Below, in pieces: positions 24,598 to 33,486 of a DNA stretch of 35,285 nt (position 1 is the stretch's first letter; each line of letters begins with the position of its first letter). The position numbers and the translations under genes are program-made. This DNA is from Oscillospiraceae bacterium (GTDB taxonomy: Bacteria; Bacillota; Clostridia; Oscillospirales; Oscillospiraceae). The stretch lies in the NCBI GenBank assembly GCA_031261325.1, contig JAISKH010000006.1:1-35285 (forward strand), written 5' to 3'. The notes beneath the pieces were generated by a model. It saw only the letters and a program-made list of their open reading frames with translations, was not told the origin of the DNA and did no database searches.

Positions 24598-24903
24598 TTA
24601 TTGCAACAGGAGGGCGTAATCCTCCTTGTCGCGCGCGCCGATTATGCGCCCGACCTCCTTGCCGTCACGGAAAAAGACGACGGTGGGGATTGAGCCGATA
24701 CTCAGACCCTCCGCAATCTCGCCGTTCTCGTCCACGTCTACTTTCGCGACGTTGACGGAGCCGGCGTATTCCTCCGCAAGCTCTTCAATCACGGGCGCGA
24801 CCATGCGGCAGGGACCGCACCACGCCGCCCAGAAATCGACAAGCGTCGCGCCCGACGCAATCGCGTCCTCAAATGTCTCGGTTGTCAAGTGAACAATCGC
24901 CAT
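24598..24903 (-). CDS. trxA: Thioredoxin
   Basis: 101 residues with the thioredoxin fold and active site WCGPC (Cys29, Cys32) in FWAAWCGPCRM. The cis-proline is in GSIPTVVFF. It reduces protein disulfides in the cytoplasm. The ATG at 24903 has GAGGTG six bases upstream; an ATG nine bases earlier is less well placed. It has its own promoter and is not part of the downstream molybdenum operon, although it lies on the same strand. Confidence 0.95.
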   Translation of the reverse strand: MAIVHLTTETFEDAIASGATLVDFWAAWCGPCRMVAPVIEELAEEYAGSVNVAKVDVDENGEIAEGLSIGSIPTVVFFRDGKEVGRIIGARDKEDYALLLQ

Positions 24904-24934
24904 ATAAAGCACCTCTCTGTAATAATGTACTATT

Positions 24935-24963
24935 ATTTTACCTCAAAAGCATGATTATTACAA
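24935..24963 (-). promoter_or_regulatory. Promoter of trxA
   Basis: Minus-strand TTGTAA (24958-24963), a 17-bp spacer and TAAAAT (24935-24940). The leader is about 25 bases. It is divergent from the purE promoter, with only 7 bp between the -35 boxes. Confidence 0.65.
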
Positions 24964-24970
24964 CTAAATC

Positions 24971-24999
24971 TTGAAAAACGCGGACAAATATTATATGAT
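24971..24999 (+). promoter_or_regulatory. Promoter of the purine operon
   Basis: TTGAAA (24971-24976), a 17-bp spacer and TATGAT (24994-24999). The leader of about 75 bases holds a hairpin, TTTCGC (25024-25029) / GCGAAA (25041-25046), around CCCGCGCGGG. I see no guanine riboswitch core and no clear PurR box. Confidence 0.7.
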
Positions 25000-25081
25000 A
25001 CGATTGGTTTTGCGCGCGTGGTATTTCGCGCCCGCGCGGGGCGAAACCGCAATCCGTGACAAGCTTATTTGGGAGAGTGAC

Positions 25082-25582
25082 ATGATGAAAAAAGTCGCCG
25101 TAATTCTCGGCTCGGACAGCGACCTGCCCGTCGTTTCGGAAGCGATTAAACAACTCAAGGCGTTCGGCATACCCGTTGTGGCGCGCGTCATTTCCGCGCA
25201 CAGAACGCCCGACGAAGCCGCCGACTTCGCAAGGTACGCGCGTGCCGACGGGTTCGGGGTTATCATCGCCGCCGCCGGTAAAGCCGCGCACCTCGGCGGT
25301 GTGCTCGCCGCGTTCACGACGCTGCCCGTTATCGGTCTGCCGATAAAATCCTCCACGCTGGACGGGCTTGACAGTCTGCTGTCCATCGTGCAAATGCCGT
25401 CGGGCGTGCCCGTCGCGACAGTCGCGATTGACGGCGCGAAGAACGCCGCAATCCTCGCCGCGCAGATTCTCGCCGTGTCGGACGCGGAGCTTGCGGACAA
25501 GCTGGCGGTGTTCAAAGACGACATGCGGCTCGGCGTAATTAAAAAGGATAAGAACTTGCAAGGCGAGGTCGAGAAGCTTTGA
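25082..25582 (+). CDS. purE: N5-carboxyaminoimidazole ribonucleotide mutase PurE
   Basis: 166 residues, class I PurE. Moves the carboxyl group from N5-CAIR to CAIR in purine synthesis. Signatures: VILGSDSDLPV, ISAHRTPDEA, AAAGKAAHLGGVLA and KSSTLDGLDSLLSIVQMP. Two adjacent ATGs (25082 and 25085) follow GGGAGAG; the first is listed. It is the first gene of the operon, 91 bp before purC. No purK follows directly. Confidence 0.95.
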   Translation: MMKKVAVILGSDSDLPVVSEAIKQLKAFGIPVVARVISAHRTPDEAADFARYARADGFGVIIAAAGKAAHLGGVLAAFTTLPVIGLPIKSSTLDGLDSLLSIVQMPSGVPVATVAIDGAKNAAILAAQILAVSDAELADKLAVFKDDMRLGVIKKDKNLQGEVEKL

Positions 25583-25673
25583 CGGCGGACGCGGCAAAGT
25601 TGGTACTTACAGAGCGGTTTGAAACAGAATTTGCGACGGTATTCGTCGCGGAAAAGACAAAGGAGTTTACTAT

Positions 25674-26522
25674 ATGAAAAAAATCATTTCGGGCAAAGTG
25701 CGCGACGTTTATGAGGTTTCGGATAAGTCGCTTGTCATCGTGACGACGGACAGGCTGTCCGCGTTTGACGTAATCCTGCCAACGCCGATTAGCGGCAAGG
25801 GCGTTGTGCTTAACAAGCTGTCGCTGTTCTGGTTCGACTACACGCGCGACCTTGTGCCGAACCACGTCATATCCGCCGAACCCGCCGACCTGCCGTCGTT
25901 GTTCCGCGCGGCGGAGTTTGACGGGCGCACCGTGCTCGTCAAAAAGCTGAAAATGCTGCCTTATGAGTTCGTTATTCGCGGCTACATGTTCGGCAGCATG
26001 TGGGACACCTACAAGACCGAAAAGTCGTTCTGCGGGTACACGTTTGACCGCGAGTATAAGCAGGCGGAGAAGCTTGATACCCCGATTCTCACGCCGTCGG
26101 CAAAGAACAGCGAGGGGCACGACGAGAACATCTCCGTCGCGCGGCTGCAAAGCGAGCTTGGCGCGGAGCTTACGGAGAAAATACGCGCCGTCGCCGTCGC
26201 GCTGTACAACCGCTGCTACGACTACGCTTTGCAACGCGGCATCATCATCGCCGACACGAAGTTCGAGCTTGGGTTTGACGAGGACGGCGCGCTCGTACTG
26301 GCGGACGAGATTTTCACGCCGGATTCAAGCCGCTTTTGGGACGCGGGCGAGTACACAATCGGCGCGTCGCCCAAGAGCTACGACAAGCAGTTCGTGCGCG
26401 ATTGGCTGACCGCGAACGGGCAAAAAGGCGTAACCCCCGCGCCGGAAATTCCCGCCGAGGTCGCGCGGAAAACGTCGGAGATTTACGCGGATTGTTTGAA
26501 GAAGATTACGGAGGTAATATAA
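25674..26522 (+). CDS. purC: SAICAR synthetase PurC
   Basis: 282 residues. Joins CAIR and aspartate with ATP to make SAICAR. Signatures: SGKVRDVYEV, SAFDVILPTPISGKG, VIRGYMFGSMW, and the C-terminal ADEIFTPDSSRFWDA. This is the longer clostridial form. AAGGAG lies eight bases before the ATG. A small hairpin GCGACG/CGTCGC (25633-25649) lies in the gap after purE. Its stop overlaps the next start as TAATG. Confidence 0.95.
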   Translation: MKKIISGKVRDVYEVSDKSLVIVTTDRLSAFDVILPTPISGKGVVLNKLSLFWFDYTRDLVPNHVISAEPADLPSLFRAAEFDGRTVLVKKLKMLPYEFVIRGYMFGSMWDTYKTEKSFCGYTFDREYKQAEKLDTPILTPSAKNSEGHDENISVARLQSELGAELTEKIRAVAVALYNRCYDYALQRGIIIADTKFELGFDEDGALVLADEIFTPDSSRFWDAGEYTIGASPKSYDKQFVRDWLTANGQKGVTPAPEIPAEVARKTSEIYADCLKKITEVI

Positions 26523-26821
26523 TGTTTGTTTTTATCGTTTCGGTTGCGCTGGGTATTGTCGCGTGCGGAGCGTGCGCCGCGTTGCTGTTCGGCAGACGTA
26601 AGCGCGCGCGGTTTCGCTTAACGGCAGGTTCAGTTGCGCTTGTATCAGACCTGCTGTCGTTTATAGGTTACCGTTATCTGCGGATAGTGCAGAGCGGCGG
26701 AACGGCAAACGACCCGCGCGTAGTATTCGTGTACGCGGTATACGCGCTGCTTGCGGCGTTCGCCGTCGTTGGGATTCTGTCGTCTGTCGGCGGCTCCAAA
26801 GAGAATCGGAAAGTCAGTTGA
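26522..26821 (+). CDS. Small membrane protein of unknown function in the purine operon
   Basis: 99 residues with an N-terminal hydrophobic segment (about 1-22), a short basic patch RRKRARFR, a weaker segment near 37-52 and a last one near 68-88. No family is recognised. The ATG at 26522 shares a base with the purC stop and has GGAGG seven bases upstream, so it is clearly meant to be translated. It is not a known purine enzyme. Placement beside a secreted repeat protein may mean the two work together at the membrane. Confidence 0.6.
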   Translation: MFVFIVSVALGIVACGACAALLFGRRKRARFRLTAGSVALVSDLLSFIGYRYLRIVQSGGTANDPRVVFVYAVYALLAAFAVVGILSSVGGSKENRKVS

Positions 26822-26855
26822 ATAGCGGTCGCGCTACATTAAGAAAGGAGCATAT

Positions 26856-28499
26856 TTGAAGCGGATATTGGTCACGGCGGTCACGGGCTGCCTGCTGCTC
26901 GCGGTACTGGTCGGGTTCTTCGGCGCGGCGGGTTCGGCTCTGCCGGGAACGGGCGCGATAACGAGCGCGGTTGAGGTTGAGGAAGAGGTTGCGGAGAATT
27001 ATGCGGGCGTGTGGCACAAGACGAACGCGCCGAGGTCGGAGCGCGCGACGGTGGTGATTGCGAATCAAGCCGACGGCTCATTTGATTACGAGTTCGAGGG
27101 GTGGTGGGGCGCAAATTCAGGCGTTGCGTCGGGAACGGCGTTCATGCAAAATGGCGGCGGAGCCATTCATAACGGCGATGACGGCGATGTTTCGTTCGTG
27201 TCGGACGGCGACAAGCTGATTATAAGCAGCGTCGACGCGGACGGACAACCGATTTCCCCGAACGGGCACATTTACGTCGCGGGTGAGTTTACGCGCGGGG
27301 AACCGACCTATACAAACGCGAATCTGTTAAATGAGCTTTTGCCGACGGAGGAATTGAAAGCGCGCGTATTCAACTTGCTCGGCGCGTCCGCGTTTGATGA
27401 CTTAAGCGAGGTGGCGGAATACGGAACACGGCGCGACTATGCCGACGAGACGCTTGACGCGTTGACGTACTCGGGGTTCATAAACGGCGCGGGTCTCGGC
27501 GCGGACTTGTTGCTTGACGGCGACAAAATTTACTGCCTGATTTACAAAAATTACGACAGCGGAGATTGGGCGCAGACCTTTTACACAAACGACGCGGCGT
27601 ATACGAACGTACTGCCGCCGCAATTCGTTGACGCGCGTTCCGAAAACGCGGCGGTTAAGTACGTTTACAGGCGCGGCGACGGCGAAGCTCCCGCCGCCCC
27701 GCACGCGTACGACCTGGGGCTGGACGCGGCGGAGACGGCGACGCTTGAGCTTTACGCGAGCGAGACGGCGCGGACAGCGGACGGCGGAACCGCGACGGTT
27801 TACTACTACGGCTGTCAAACAGAGGGGCAGGTGCAGTACAGTCACCACGTCCTGTTCGTCGATTACGGCGGATGCACGCGGCTTTGTGCGGAAATTGCCG
27901 AGGGCTTCCCGCTCGGCGACTTTTACATAGCGGACGTTGACGGCGACGGCGCGGACGAGATTCTGCTGCACGTGCAGACGGACGCTTTCGGCGGCATGGG
28001 GCAGTTCAGCTCTTACATCTATAAAATCAGCGAGGGCGGAATGACCGCGCTGTTTGACAGCGGCGCGGCGGAGTTCGACACGGGCTTCACGCTGTCGTTC
28101 GCGGACGGCTATAAAATGACGGTCGGCAACGAGAACGCCGAGCTTGGCGTGACGTTTGAGCACCGATATGACGACGCGAACCCGTACTTCGACGCGGACG
28201 GCAACACGACGAGCGCGCCCGAGCCGCTGTACGCGGACGCGGCGTTCTATGAGTTCAAGCCCGCGGACATTGACGGCGACGGGGTTTTCGAGCTTGTGAC
28301 GGCGCAGTACGCATCGCTCTGGGGGCACAGCGATGCGCTCGGCGCGGCTTACACTATCCTGCGGTGGAACGGCGAGACGGGCGCGCTTGATGTGATAAAG
28401 GCGGGCTTTTGGGCGGACGAAGAGGTTGCGAACGACGCGGACGCGCTCGCGGAGTATTGGGCGCGTTGGGACGAGTTTGGCGAGACTTGGTACAAGTAA
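26856..28499 (+). CDS. Secreted or membrane-anchored protein with VCBS/FG-GAP-like repeats
   Basis: 547 residues starting at a TTG with AAAGGAG five bases upstream. A hydrophobic signal segment covers residues 4-27. A VTGC tetrad resembles a lipobox but sits too early in the segment to be convincing. The body is acidic and rich in Ala, Asp, Gly and Tyr. Two calcium-type loops, DVDGDGADEILLH (near 362) and DIDGDGVFELVTA (near 470), are like those of FG-GAP/VCBS propeller proteins. No enzyme motif is visible. It lies between purC and purM, 17 bp before purM, so it is co-transcribed with purine genes. The acidic, outward-facing nature suggests an envelope or extracellular role, unlike its neighbours. 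Confidence 0.65.
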   Translation: MKRILVTAVTGCLLLAVLVGFFGAAGSALPGTGAITSAVEVEEEVAENYAGVWHKTNAPRSERATVVIANQADGSFDYEFEGWWGANSGVASGTAFMQNGGGAIHNGDDGDVSFVSDGDKLIISSVDADGQPISPNGHIYVAGEFTRGEPTYTNANLLNELLPTEELKARVFNLLGASAFDDLSEVAEYGTRRDYADETLDALTYSGFINGAGLGADLLLDGDKIYCLIYKNYDSGDWAQTFYTNDAAYTNVLPPQFVDARSENAAVKYVYRRGDGEAPAAPHAYDLGLDAAETATLELYASETARTADGGTATVYYYGCQTEGQVQYSHHVLFVDYGGCTRLCAEIAEGFPLGDFYIADVDGDGADEILLHVQTDAFGGMGQFSSYIYKISEGGMTALFDSGAAEFDTGFTLSFADGYKMTVGNENAELGVTFEHRYDDANPYFDADGNTTSAPEPLYADAAFYEFKPADIDGDGVFELVTAQYASLWGHSDALGAAYTILRWNGETGALDVIKAGFWADEEVANDADALAEYWARWDEFGETWYK

Positions 28500-28516
28500 T
28501 ATTTTAGGAGGGCAAT

Positions 28517-29563
28517 ATGAACGATTCACATTCCGCGTCATACGCGGCGGCGGGCGTTGACGTTACGGCGGGCTATAAGCAGGTGGAGCTTATTAAGCCG
28601 ATGGTCAAGTCCACGTTTCGCGAGGGGGTTATCGGCGGCATCGGCGGCTTCGGCGGACTGTTCGAGCTGAATTTGAAAGGCATGTCCCGCCCCGTAACCG
28701 TCTCGGGCACGGACGGCGTGGGCACAAAGCTGAAAATCGCGTTTCTGATGGACAAGCACGACACGGTGGGCATCGACTGCGTCGCCATGTGCGTCAACGA
28801 CATTATCTGCGCGGGGGCGGAGCCGCTGTTCTTCCTCGACACGATTACAGTCGGCAAGAACGTGCCGGAGCGGACGGCGGAGATTGTCTCCGGCGTGGCG
28901 GCAGGCTGCCGTGAGGCGCGCTGCGCGCTGATTGGCGGCGAAACGGCGGAGCACCCGGGCATGATGCCCGTTGACGAATACGACCTTGTGGGCTTCTCCG
29001 TCGGGCTTGCGGACTATGACAAAATTCTTGACACGGCGAACGTTCGCGCGGGGGACGCGCTGCTCGCGTTGCCGTCCTCGGGGCTGCACTCCAACGGGTT
29101 CTCGCTCGTGCGCAAGGTGTTCGCGCCGACGGCACAGTCGCTCGCGGAGTACGTGCCCGAGCTTGGCAAAACGCTGGGCGAGGAGCTGCTCACGCCGACG
29201 CGCATTTATGTGCGGACGATACTCGACCTGCTGGCGCAATTCGGCGCGTCGATTCACGGTATAAGCCACATCACGGGCGGCGGCATTTACGAGAACGCGC
29301 CGCGCTGCCTGCCGGACGGCCTGCGCATGGTCATCGACGCGAAAAAGTTCCCACACAAGCCGATATTCGACCTGCTTGCAAGGCGCGGCGACATTCCGAC
29401 GCGCGACATGTACAACACCTACAACATGGGCGTCGGCATACTGCTCGCGGTGGACGGCGCGAAAGCCGACGAGGTTTTGCGCGCGCTGCGTGCGGCGGGA
29501 GAGGACGCGGTCGCGGTCGGCGAATGCGTAAACGGCGACAAGGGGGTTGACCTGTCATGGTAA
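28517..29563 (+). CDS. purM: AIR synthetase PurM
   Basis: 348 residues. Closes the imidazole ring of FGAM to AIR with ATP. Signatures: [58 protein letters not shown], and [22 protein letters not shown] is well placed before the ATG. It overlaps purN by seven bases. Confidence 0.96.
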   Translation: MNDSHSASYAAAGVDVTAGYKQVELIKPMVKSTFREGVIGGIGGFGGLFELNLKGMSRPVTVSGTDGVGTKLKIAFLMDKHDTVGIDCVAMCVNDIICAGAEPLFFLDTITVGKNVPERTAEIVSGVAAGCREARCALIGGETAEHPGMMPVDEYDLVGFSVGLADYDKILDTANVRAGDALLALPSSGLHSNGFSLVRKVFAPTAQSLAEYVPELGKTLGEELLTPTRIYVRTILDLLAQFGASIHGISHITGGGIYENAPRCLPDGLRMVIDAKKFPHKPIFDLLARRGDIPTRDMYNTYNMGVGILLAVDGAKADEVLRALRAAGEDAVAVGECVNGDKGVDLSW

Positions 29564-30204
29564 GGACCGCGATTCTGGTATCAGGCGGCGGCACGAATTT
29601 GCAGGCGATTATCGACGCGCATATCTTCGGCGAGGTGCCGAATTGCGAGCTTACGGCGGTCATCTCGTCCAACCCCAACGCTTACGCGCTGACGCGCGCG
29701 GAGCACGCGGGGATTCCCACCTACATCATCGACCGCGCGAGCTTCCATAATCGCGAGAGCTTTTCGGACGCGATTCACAAGAAGCTTGACCACCTTAAAA
29801 TTGAGCTTGTCGTGCTCGCGGGGTTCATGTACGTGCTGGAGCCGCCGCTCGTCAAGGCTTATACGAACCGCATTATCAATATCCACCCCGCGCTCATTCC
29901 GTCGTTCTGCGGCTTGGGTTTTTATGGCTTACGCGTGCATGAGGCGGCGCTTGAATACGGCGTTAAAATCTCGGGCGCGACGGCGATATTCGTGACGAAC
30001 GGCGTGGACGCGGGTCCGATTATCCTGCAAAAAACCGTCCGCGTGCGGGAGGACGACACGCCGAAGTCGTTGCAGCGGCGCGTCATGGAGGAAGCGGAGT
30101 GGAAGATACTGCCGGAAGCTATCGCGCTTTACTGCGCGGAGCGGCTGCGCGTTGAGGGGCGCACCGTTAAAATCTTGGGGGAGGTTTATCCCGATGGCGA
30201 TTGA
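29557..30204 (+). CDS. purN: Glycinamide ribonucleotide formyltransferase PurN
   Basis: 215 residues. Transfers a formyl group from 10-formyl-THF to GAR. Catalytic residues are visible as Asn108 and His110 ([10 protein letters not shown]) and Asp151 (GVDAGPIIL). The N-terminal [13 protein letters not shown] binds phosphate. The loop [20 protein letters not shown] is the clostridial variant of the common PSFPGLHAYEQA form. It begins inside purM and overlaps the next gene by 11 bases. Confidence 0.95.
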   Translation: MVRTAILVSGGGTNLQAIIDAHIFGEVPNCELTAVISSNPNAYALTRAEHAGIPTYIIDRASFHNRESFSDAIHKKLDHLKIELVVLAGFMYVLEPPLVKAYTNRIINIHPALIPSFCGLGFYGLRVHEAALEYGVKISGATAIFVTNGVDAGPIILQKTVRVREDDTPKSLQRRVMEEAEWKILPEAIALYCAERLRVEGRTVKILGEVYPDGD

Positions 30205-30883
30205 CATTTGCGATTATCTGCGCGGCAACAAGTACCCCGGGCGCGGCGTGCTGCTCGGGCGGTGCCCTGACGGGGAGCGGTTCGCGCTGTACTTCATCAT
30301 GGGACGCAGCGAGAACAGCCGCAACCGCGTGTTCGCGGAGACGGAGGACGGTATACGCACGCTTGCCGCCGACCCCGCGAAGCTCGCCGACCCGAGTCTC
30401 ATCATCTATCACCCCGTTCGGCGATTGGGCGACCGCCTGATTGTCACGAACGGCGACCAGACGGACACAATCCGCGACCGATTGCAGTCGGGCGGCGACT
30501 TCCGCGACGCGTTGCGCTCGCGTGAGTTTGAGCCTGACCCGCCGCTGTACACGCCGCGCGTCTCGGGACTGATACACCCCGACGGCGGCTATGAGCTGTC
30601 GATACTCAAGTCCGCGGACGGCGACCCCTCGTTGTGCGAGCGGTACTTTTTCGAGTATGCCGAGCCGCTGCGCGGGTTGGGGCACATAATCCACACATAT
30701 CAAAACGACGGCAACCCGCCGCCCAGCTTCGCGGGGGAACCCGTCGCCGTGCGCACGGGCGACGACGCGGAGGCGTTCGCGAGCCGCGTTTGGGACGCGC
30801 TGGACGCGGACAACCGCGTCGCTCTATGGGCGGTTCGCGGAGCGGAAAACCCCGTGATAATCAATCGGTTCGCGCGGGTTTGA
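30194..30883 (+). CDS. purO: IMP cyclohydrolase, PurO type
   Basis: 229 residues. Family marks are YLRGNKYPGRGVLLG, FIMGRSENSRNRVF, DPSLIIYHPVRRLGDRLIV and VTNGDQTDTI, as in PurO-like IMP cyclohydrolases (first known from archaea). It closes FAICAR to IMP, the last step of the pathway. It does not resemble the MGS-like N-terminal half of bifunctional PurH. The ATG at 30194 has GGGGGAGG nine bases upstream and lies inside the end of purN. It complements the stand-alone transformylase two genes downstream. Confidence 0.9.
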   Translation: MAIDICDYLRGNKYPGRGVLLGRCPDGERFALYFIMGRSENSRNRVFAETEDGIRTLAADPAKLADPSLIIYHPVRRLGDRLIVTNGDQTDTIRDRLQSGGDFRDALRSREFEPDPPLYTPRVSGLIHPDGGYELSILKSADGDPSLCERYFFEYAEPLRGLGHIIHTYQNDGNPPPSFAGEPVAVRTGDDAEAFASRVWDALDADNRVALWAVRGAENPVIINRFARV

Positions 30884-30901
30884 CCGCCTAGGAGGTAACA
30901 A

Positions 30902-31549
30902 ATGGATTTGCAAGCGATACTCCGCGTCGCGTCCGAGCAACTGGAGGGGCGCAGCAGCCACGACTTCAAGGAGCGCGGCAACAAGTTTCACCACGGGCAG
31001 CGCGTCGCGAAGCTCGCCGTGCACCTGCGTGAATTGCTGTTTCCGAATGACGGCGCGCGCGACGACGTACTAACCGCCGCCGCTTGGTTGCATGATGTTT
31101 GCAACGGCGAGAAAGACCACGGCGAGTTGGGCGCGGAGCTTACGCGCAAGCTAATTGCCGCGTACTGCACCGAGGGCGAGCTTGACGAGCTATGCGAGCT
31201 AATCCGCGTCCACGACGAGCGTAAGCCCGAAAGCGGGTACTCCGACGCGATAAAGCTGCTGCAAGACGCGGACATGCTAGACCACTTCGGCACGAATTTC
31301 ATCTGGGTGTGGTTCGCGTATGCCGTACCGCTCGGGCAGAACGCCTACGACGCGCGGGAGTGGCAGCGCGGGAACGCGGAACGCGCCGAACGCCACAGAA
31401 ATCAACTGAATTTTGATTTAAGCCGCAGGATTTTCGACGACAAACAGGCGTTCGTCGCGCAATTTGCGGAGCGGTTTTCCGCCGAGCTTGACGGCGAGAT
31501 TTGGGACGAAAAAACTATACTTAACGAAACCTTTGGAGGTGCGCTATGA
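30902..31549 (+). CDS. HD-domain phosphohydrolase
   Basis: 215 residues. The HD metal site is visible: His31 (KFHHGQRV), His64-Asp65 (WLHDVC), a later HDER (near 117) and LLQDADMLDHFG (near 125). Such proteins hydrolyse nucleotides or phosphoesters; the substrate is unknown. GGAGGTAACAA precedes the ATG. It overlaps the purH start by four bases (ATGA), so its translation is tied to the last purine step. A role in trimming nucleotides is inference from position only. Confidence 0.8.
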   Translation: MDLQAILRVASEQLEGRSSHDFKERGNKFHHGQRVAKLAVHLRELLFPNDGARDDVLTAAAWLHDVCNGEKDHGELGAELTRKLIAAYCTEGELDELCELIRVHDERKPESGYSDAIKLLQDADMLDHFGTNFIWVWFAYAVPLGQNAYDAREWQRGNAERAERHRNQLNFDLSRRIFDDKQAFVAQFAERFSAELDGEIWDEKTILNETFGGAL

Positions 31550-32736
31550 CGGAACTCGAACTGAAATACGGGTGCAACCCGAACCAGAAGCCCGCGCGGA
31601 TTTTCATGGAATCGGGCGAGCTGCCCATCACGGTGCTGAACGGCAAGCCGGGGTACATCAACTTCCTCGACGCGTTCAACGCGTACCAGCTCGCGCGGGA
31701 GCTGCACCTTTCGACGGGGCTGCCCTCGGCGGCGAGCTTTAAGCACGTGTCGCCCGCCGGCGCGGCTGTCGGACTGCCGCTGACGGACTTGGAGCGCGCG
31801 ATTTACTTCGCGCCCGACGGCGGAGCGTCGGATTCCGTTGAATTGTCGCCGCTCGCTTCGGCGTATGTCCGCGCGCGCGGCGCCGACCGAGTTAGCTCCT
31901 ACGGCGACTGGGTCGCGCTGTCGGACGTGTGCGACGAGGACACGGCGCGCGTTATACTGCCCGAGGTTTCGGACGGCGTAATCGCGCCCAAGTACACGGA
32001 CAAGGCACTCGAAATCCTGAAAACCAAGCGCAAGGGCGGCTACAACATCGTGCAAATCGACAAAGACTACGAGCCGCAGCCGCTCGAGCGGCGCACGGTT
32101 TACGGCGTGACGTTTGAGCAGAACCGCAACAACCAGCGCATAATTGCCGACCTGCTGCAAAACGTCGTGACGGCAAGCCGCGACATTCCCGCCGCCGCCG
32201 CGCGCGACCTGCTAATCGCGCTCATAACGCTGAAGTACACGCAGTCGAACTCCGTCGCTTACGTGCGGGACGGCGGCGCAATCGGTATCGGCGCGGGTCA
32301 GCAGAGCCGCATTCATTGCACGCGGCTCGCGGGCTCAAAGGCGGACAATTGGTTCCTGCGGCAGCACGAAAAGGTGCTGTCCCTGCCGTTCCTGCCCGAC
32401 ATCGCCCGTCCCGCGCGGGACAACGCGATTGACCTGTACATCTCCGACGACGCGGACGACGTGCTGTCGGACGGCGCGTGGCAAGCGGTATTCACCTCGC
32501 GCCCCGAACCGCTGACGCGTGAGGAACGCCGCGCTTGGCTGGACACGATGACGGGCGTTTCGCTCGGCTCCGACGCGTTTTTCCCGTTTGGCGACAATGT
32601 GGAGCGCGCGCACCGCTCGGGCGTGAAGTACATCGCGCAGCCCGGCGGCAGTATCCGCGACGACAACGTAATCGCCGCCTGTGACAAGCACGGCATAGCG
32701 ATGGCGTTCACGGGCGTGCGGCTGTTCCACCACTAA
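31546..32736 (+). CDS. purH: AICAR formyltransferase (stand-alone transformylase half of PurH)
   Basis: 396 residues with only the AICAR transformylase part; the IMP cyclohydrolase domain of normal PurH (about 520 residues) is absent. The catalytic pair is Lys66-His67 in ASFKHVSPAGAAVG. Other marks are NAYQLARELH, KYTQSNSVAYV, IGAGQQSRIHCTRLAGSKA and FFPFGDNVERA. It converts AICAR and 10-formyl-THF to FAICAR, which PurO then closes. It is the last gene of the operon; no clear terminator lies between its stop and the tRNA promoter. Confidence 0.92.
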   Translation: MTELELKYGCNPNQKPARIFMESGELPITVLNGKPGYINFLDAFNAYQLARELHLSTGLPSAASFKHVSPAGAAVGLPLTDLERAIYFAPDGGASDSVELSPLASAYVRARGADRVSSYGDWVALSDVCDEDTARVILPEVSDGVIAPKYTDKALEILKTKRKGGYNIVQIDKDYEPQPLERRTVYGVTFEQNRNNQRIIADLLQNVVTASRDIPAAAARDLLIALITLKYTQSNSVAYVRDGGAIGIGAGQQSRIHCTRLAGSKADNWFLRQHEKVLSLPFLPDIARPARDNAIDLYISDDADDVLSDGAWQAVFTSRPEPLTREERRAWLDTMTGVSLGSDAFFPFGDNVERAHRSGVKYIAQPGGSIRDDNVIAACDKHGIAMAFTGVRLFHH

Positions 32737-32743
32737 AAAACCG

Positions 32744-32772
32744 TTGCGTTTGGCGTGAAGCTGTGGTAAAAT
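32744..32772 (+). promoter_or_regulatory. Candidate tRNA-Leu promoter
   Basis: TAAAAT (32767-32772) with TTGCGT (32744-32749) at 17 bp. The -35 box is weak, and read-through from purH is possible too. Confidence 0.45.
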
Positions 32773-32797
32773 ACAAAAGTTGCGGTTTCACGCATAT

Positions 32798-32883
32798 GCG
32801 GGCGTGTTGGAATTGGTAGACAAGTTGGATTTAGGTTCCAATGTTGAATAGACGTGAGCGTTCGAGTCGCTTCGCCCGCACCA
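32798..32883 (+). tRNA. tRNA-Leu (anticodon UAG)
   Basis: 86 bases. The acceptor GCGGGCG pairs with CGCCCGC, then the discriminator A and an encoded CCA. The anticodon stem TTGGA/TCCAA (32825-32829/32837-32841) encloses the loop TTTAGGT with TAG at 32832-32834. The long variable arm is that of a class II (Leu) tRNA, and the T loop TTCGAGT is normal. Confidence 0.97.
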
Positions 32884-32890
32884 AAAAATT

Positions 32891-32949
32891 AACCTCCGTT
32901 TGATTTGCCGCCTTATTATAAGGCTGTCAAATCAAACGGAGGTTTTTTT
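32891..32949. terminator. Terminator between tRNA-Leu and the convergent Imm5-like gene
   Basis: A 17-bp stem, AACCTCCGTTTGATTTG (32891-32907) and CAAATCAAACGGAGGTT (32928-32944), with an inner GCCTTA/TAAGGC hairpin and a run of seven T on plus. On minus it is followed by AATTTTTT, so it serves both sides. Confidence 0.92.
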
Positions 32950-32952
32950 CAT

Positions 32953-33486
32953 TCAGCAACCCCACTTGCAGTTCAGCGGCTTCGGCTCGTTCGGTACCGC
33001 GACGGCTTTCAGCCGCTCCGAGTAACCCGCGAGCACCTCGCTTGCCGCCGCGTCATACTCCGCGTCCGTCGCGTTCAACCCCAAGCGGTCATACGCGACA
33101 GCCGCGCCCGCATACCACAGGCAACCTAGCGAGTGCGTCGGCGTTTGCCAAACCATGCACGCCGTGTCGATTATCGCCCGCGCCGCCGCCATCGCGACGG
33201 GGTTCACCGCAAGCTCGGGCGGCTTCGTCCACTCCGAGACGCGGATATTTTTCACGTCGGCGAACTTGATTTTGCCCTCCGCGCAGTCGATTGCCGCTTG
33301 CAGCATTCGGCGCGGGCGGTCGTCATTCGGGACGTGCTTCTCGTAGAGCGGCAGCACGACCTCGGCGGCAAACACGGCGCACCACCGCGCGACGGTCGCC
33401 TTGCTCTGCGTGTCGATTAGGTTCATCAGCTCCGTGACCGACGCGTCGTCTGCGTTGCCGAGCGTTTTGCGCAGCTTCTTACTCAT
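32953..33486 (-). CDS. Imm5-like putative immunity protein
   Basis: 177 residues, starting MSKKLRKTLG, mostly helical by composition. The middle reads TQSKATVARWCAVFAAEVV, then LPLYEKHVPND and RPRRMLQAAIDCAEGKIKF. This matches proteins annotated as putative immunity protein (Imm5 family), which may neutralise toxins, though many stand alone in genomes. No toxin gene is seen here. The ATG at 33486 overlaps the stop of the preceding gene as ATGA; a GTG 24 bases earlier is possible but not needed. It ends against the shared terminator. Confidence 0.7.
   Translation of the reverse strand: MSKKLRKTLGNADDASVTELMNLIDTQSKATVARWCAVFAAEVVLPLYEKHVPNDDRPRRMLQAAIDCAEGKIKFADVKNIRVSEWTKPPELAVNPVAMAAARAIIDTACMVWQTPTHSLGCLWYAGAAVAYDRLGLNATDAEYDAAASEVLAGYSERLKAVAVPNEPKPLNCKWGC

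Noticed and set aside
25000..25081. Purine riboswitch before purE
   Set aside because: Only one GC-rich hairpin is visible; the three-stem core and conserved loop bases of the purine riboswitch are not found.
15508..30204. Identical 11-bp overlaps ATGGCGATTGA at sufS/sufU and purN/purO
   Set aside because: Both encode Met-Ala-Ile-Asp starts over an Asp-stop end. The match is amusing but explained by codon use and coupled starts; there is no sign of shared origin.
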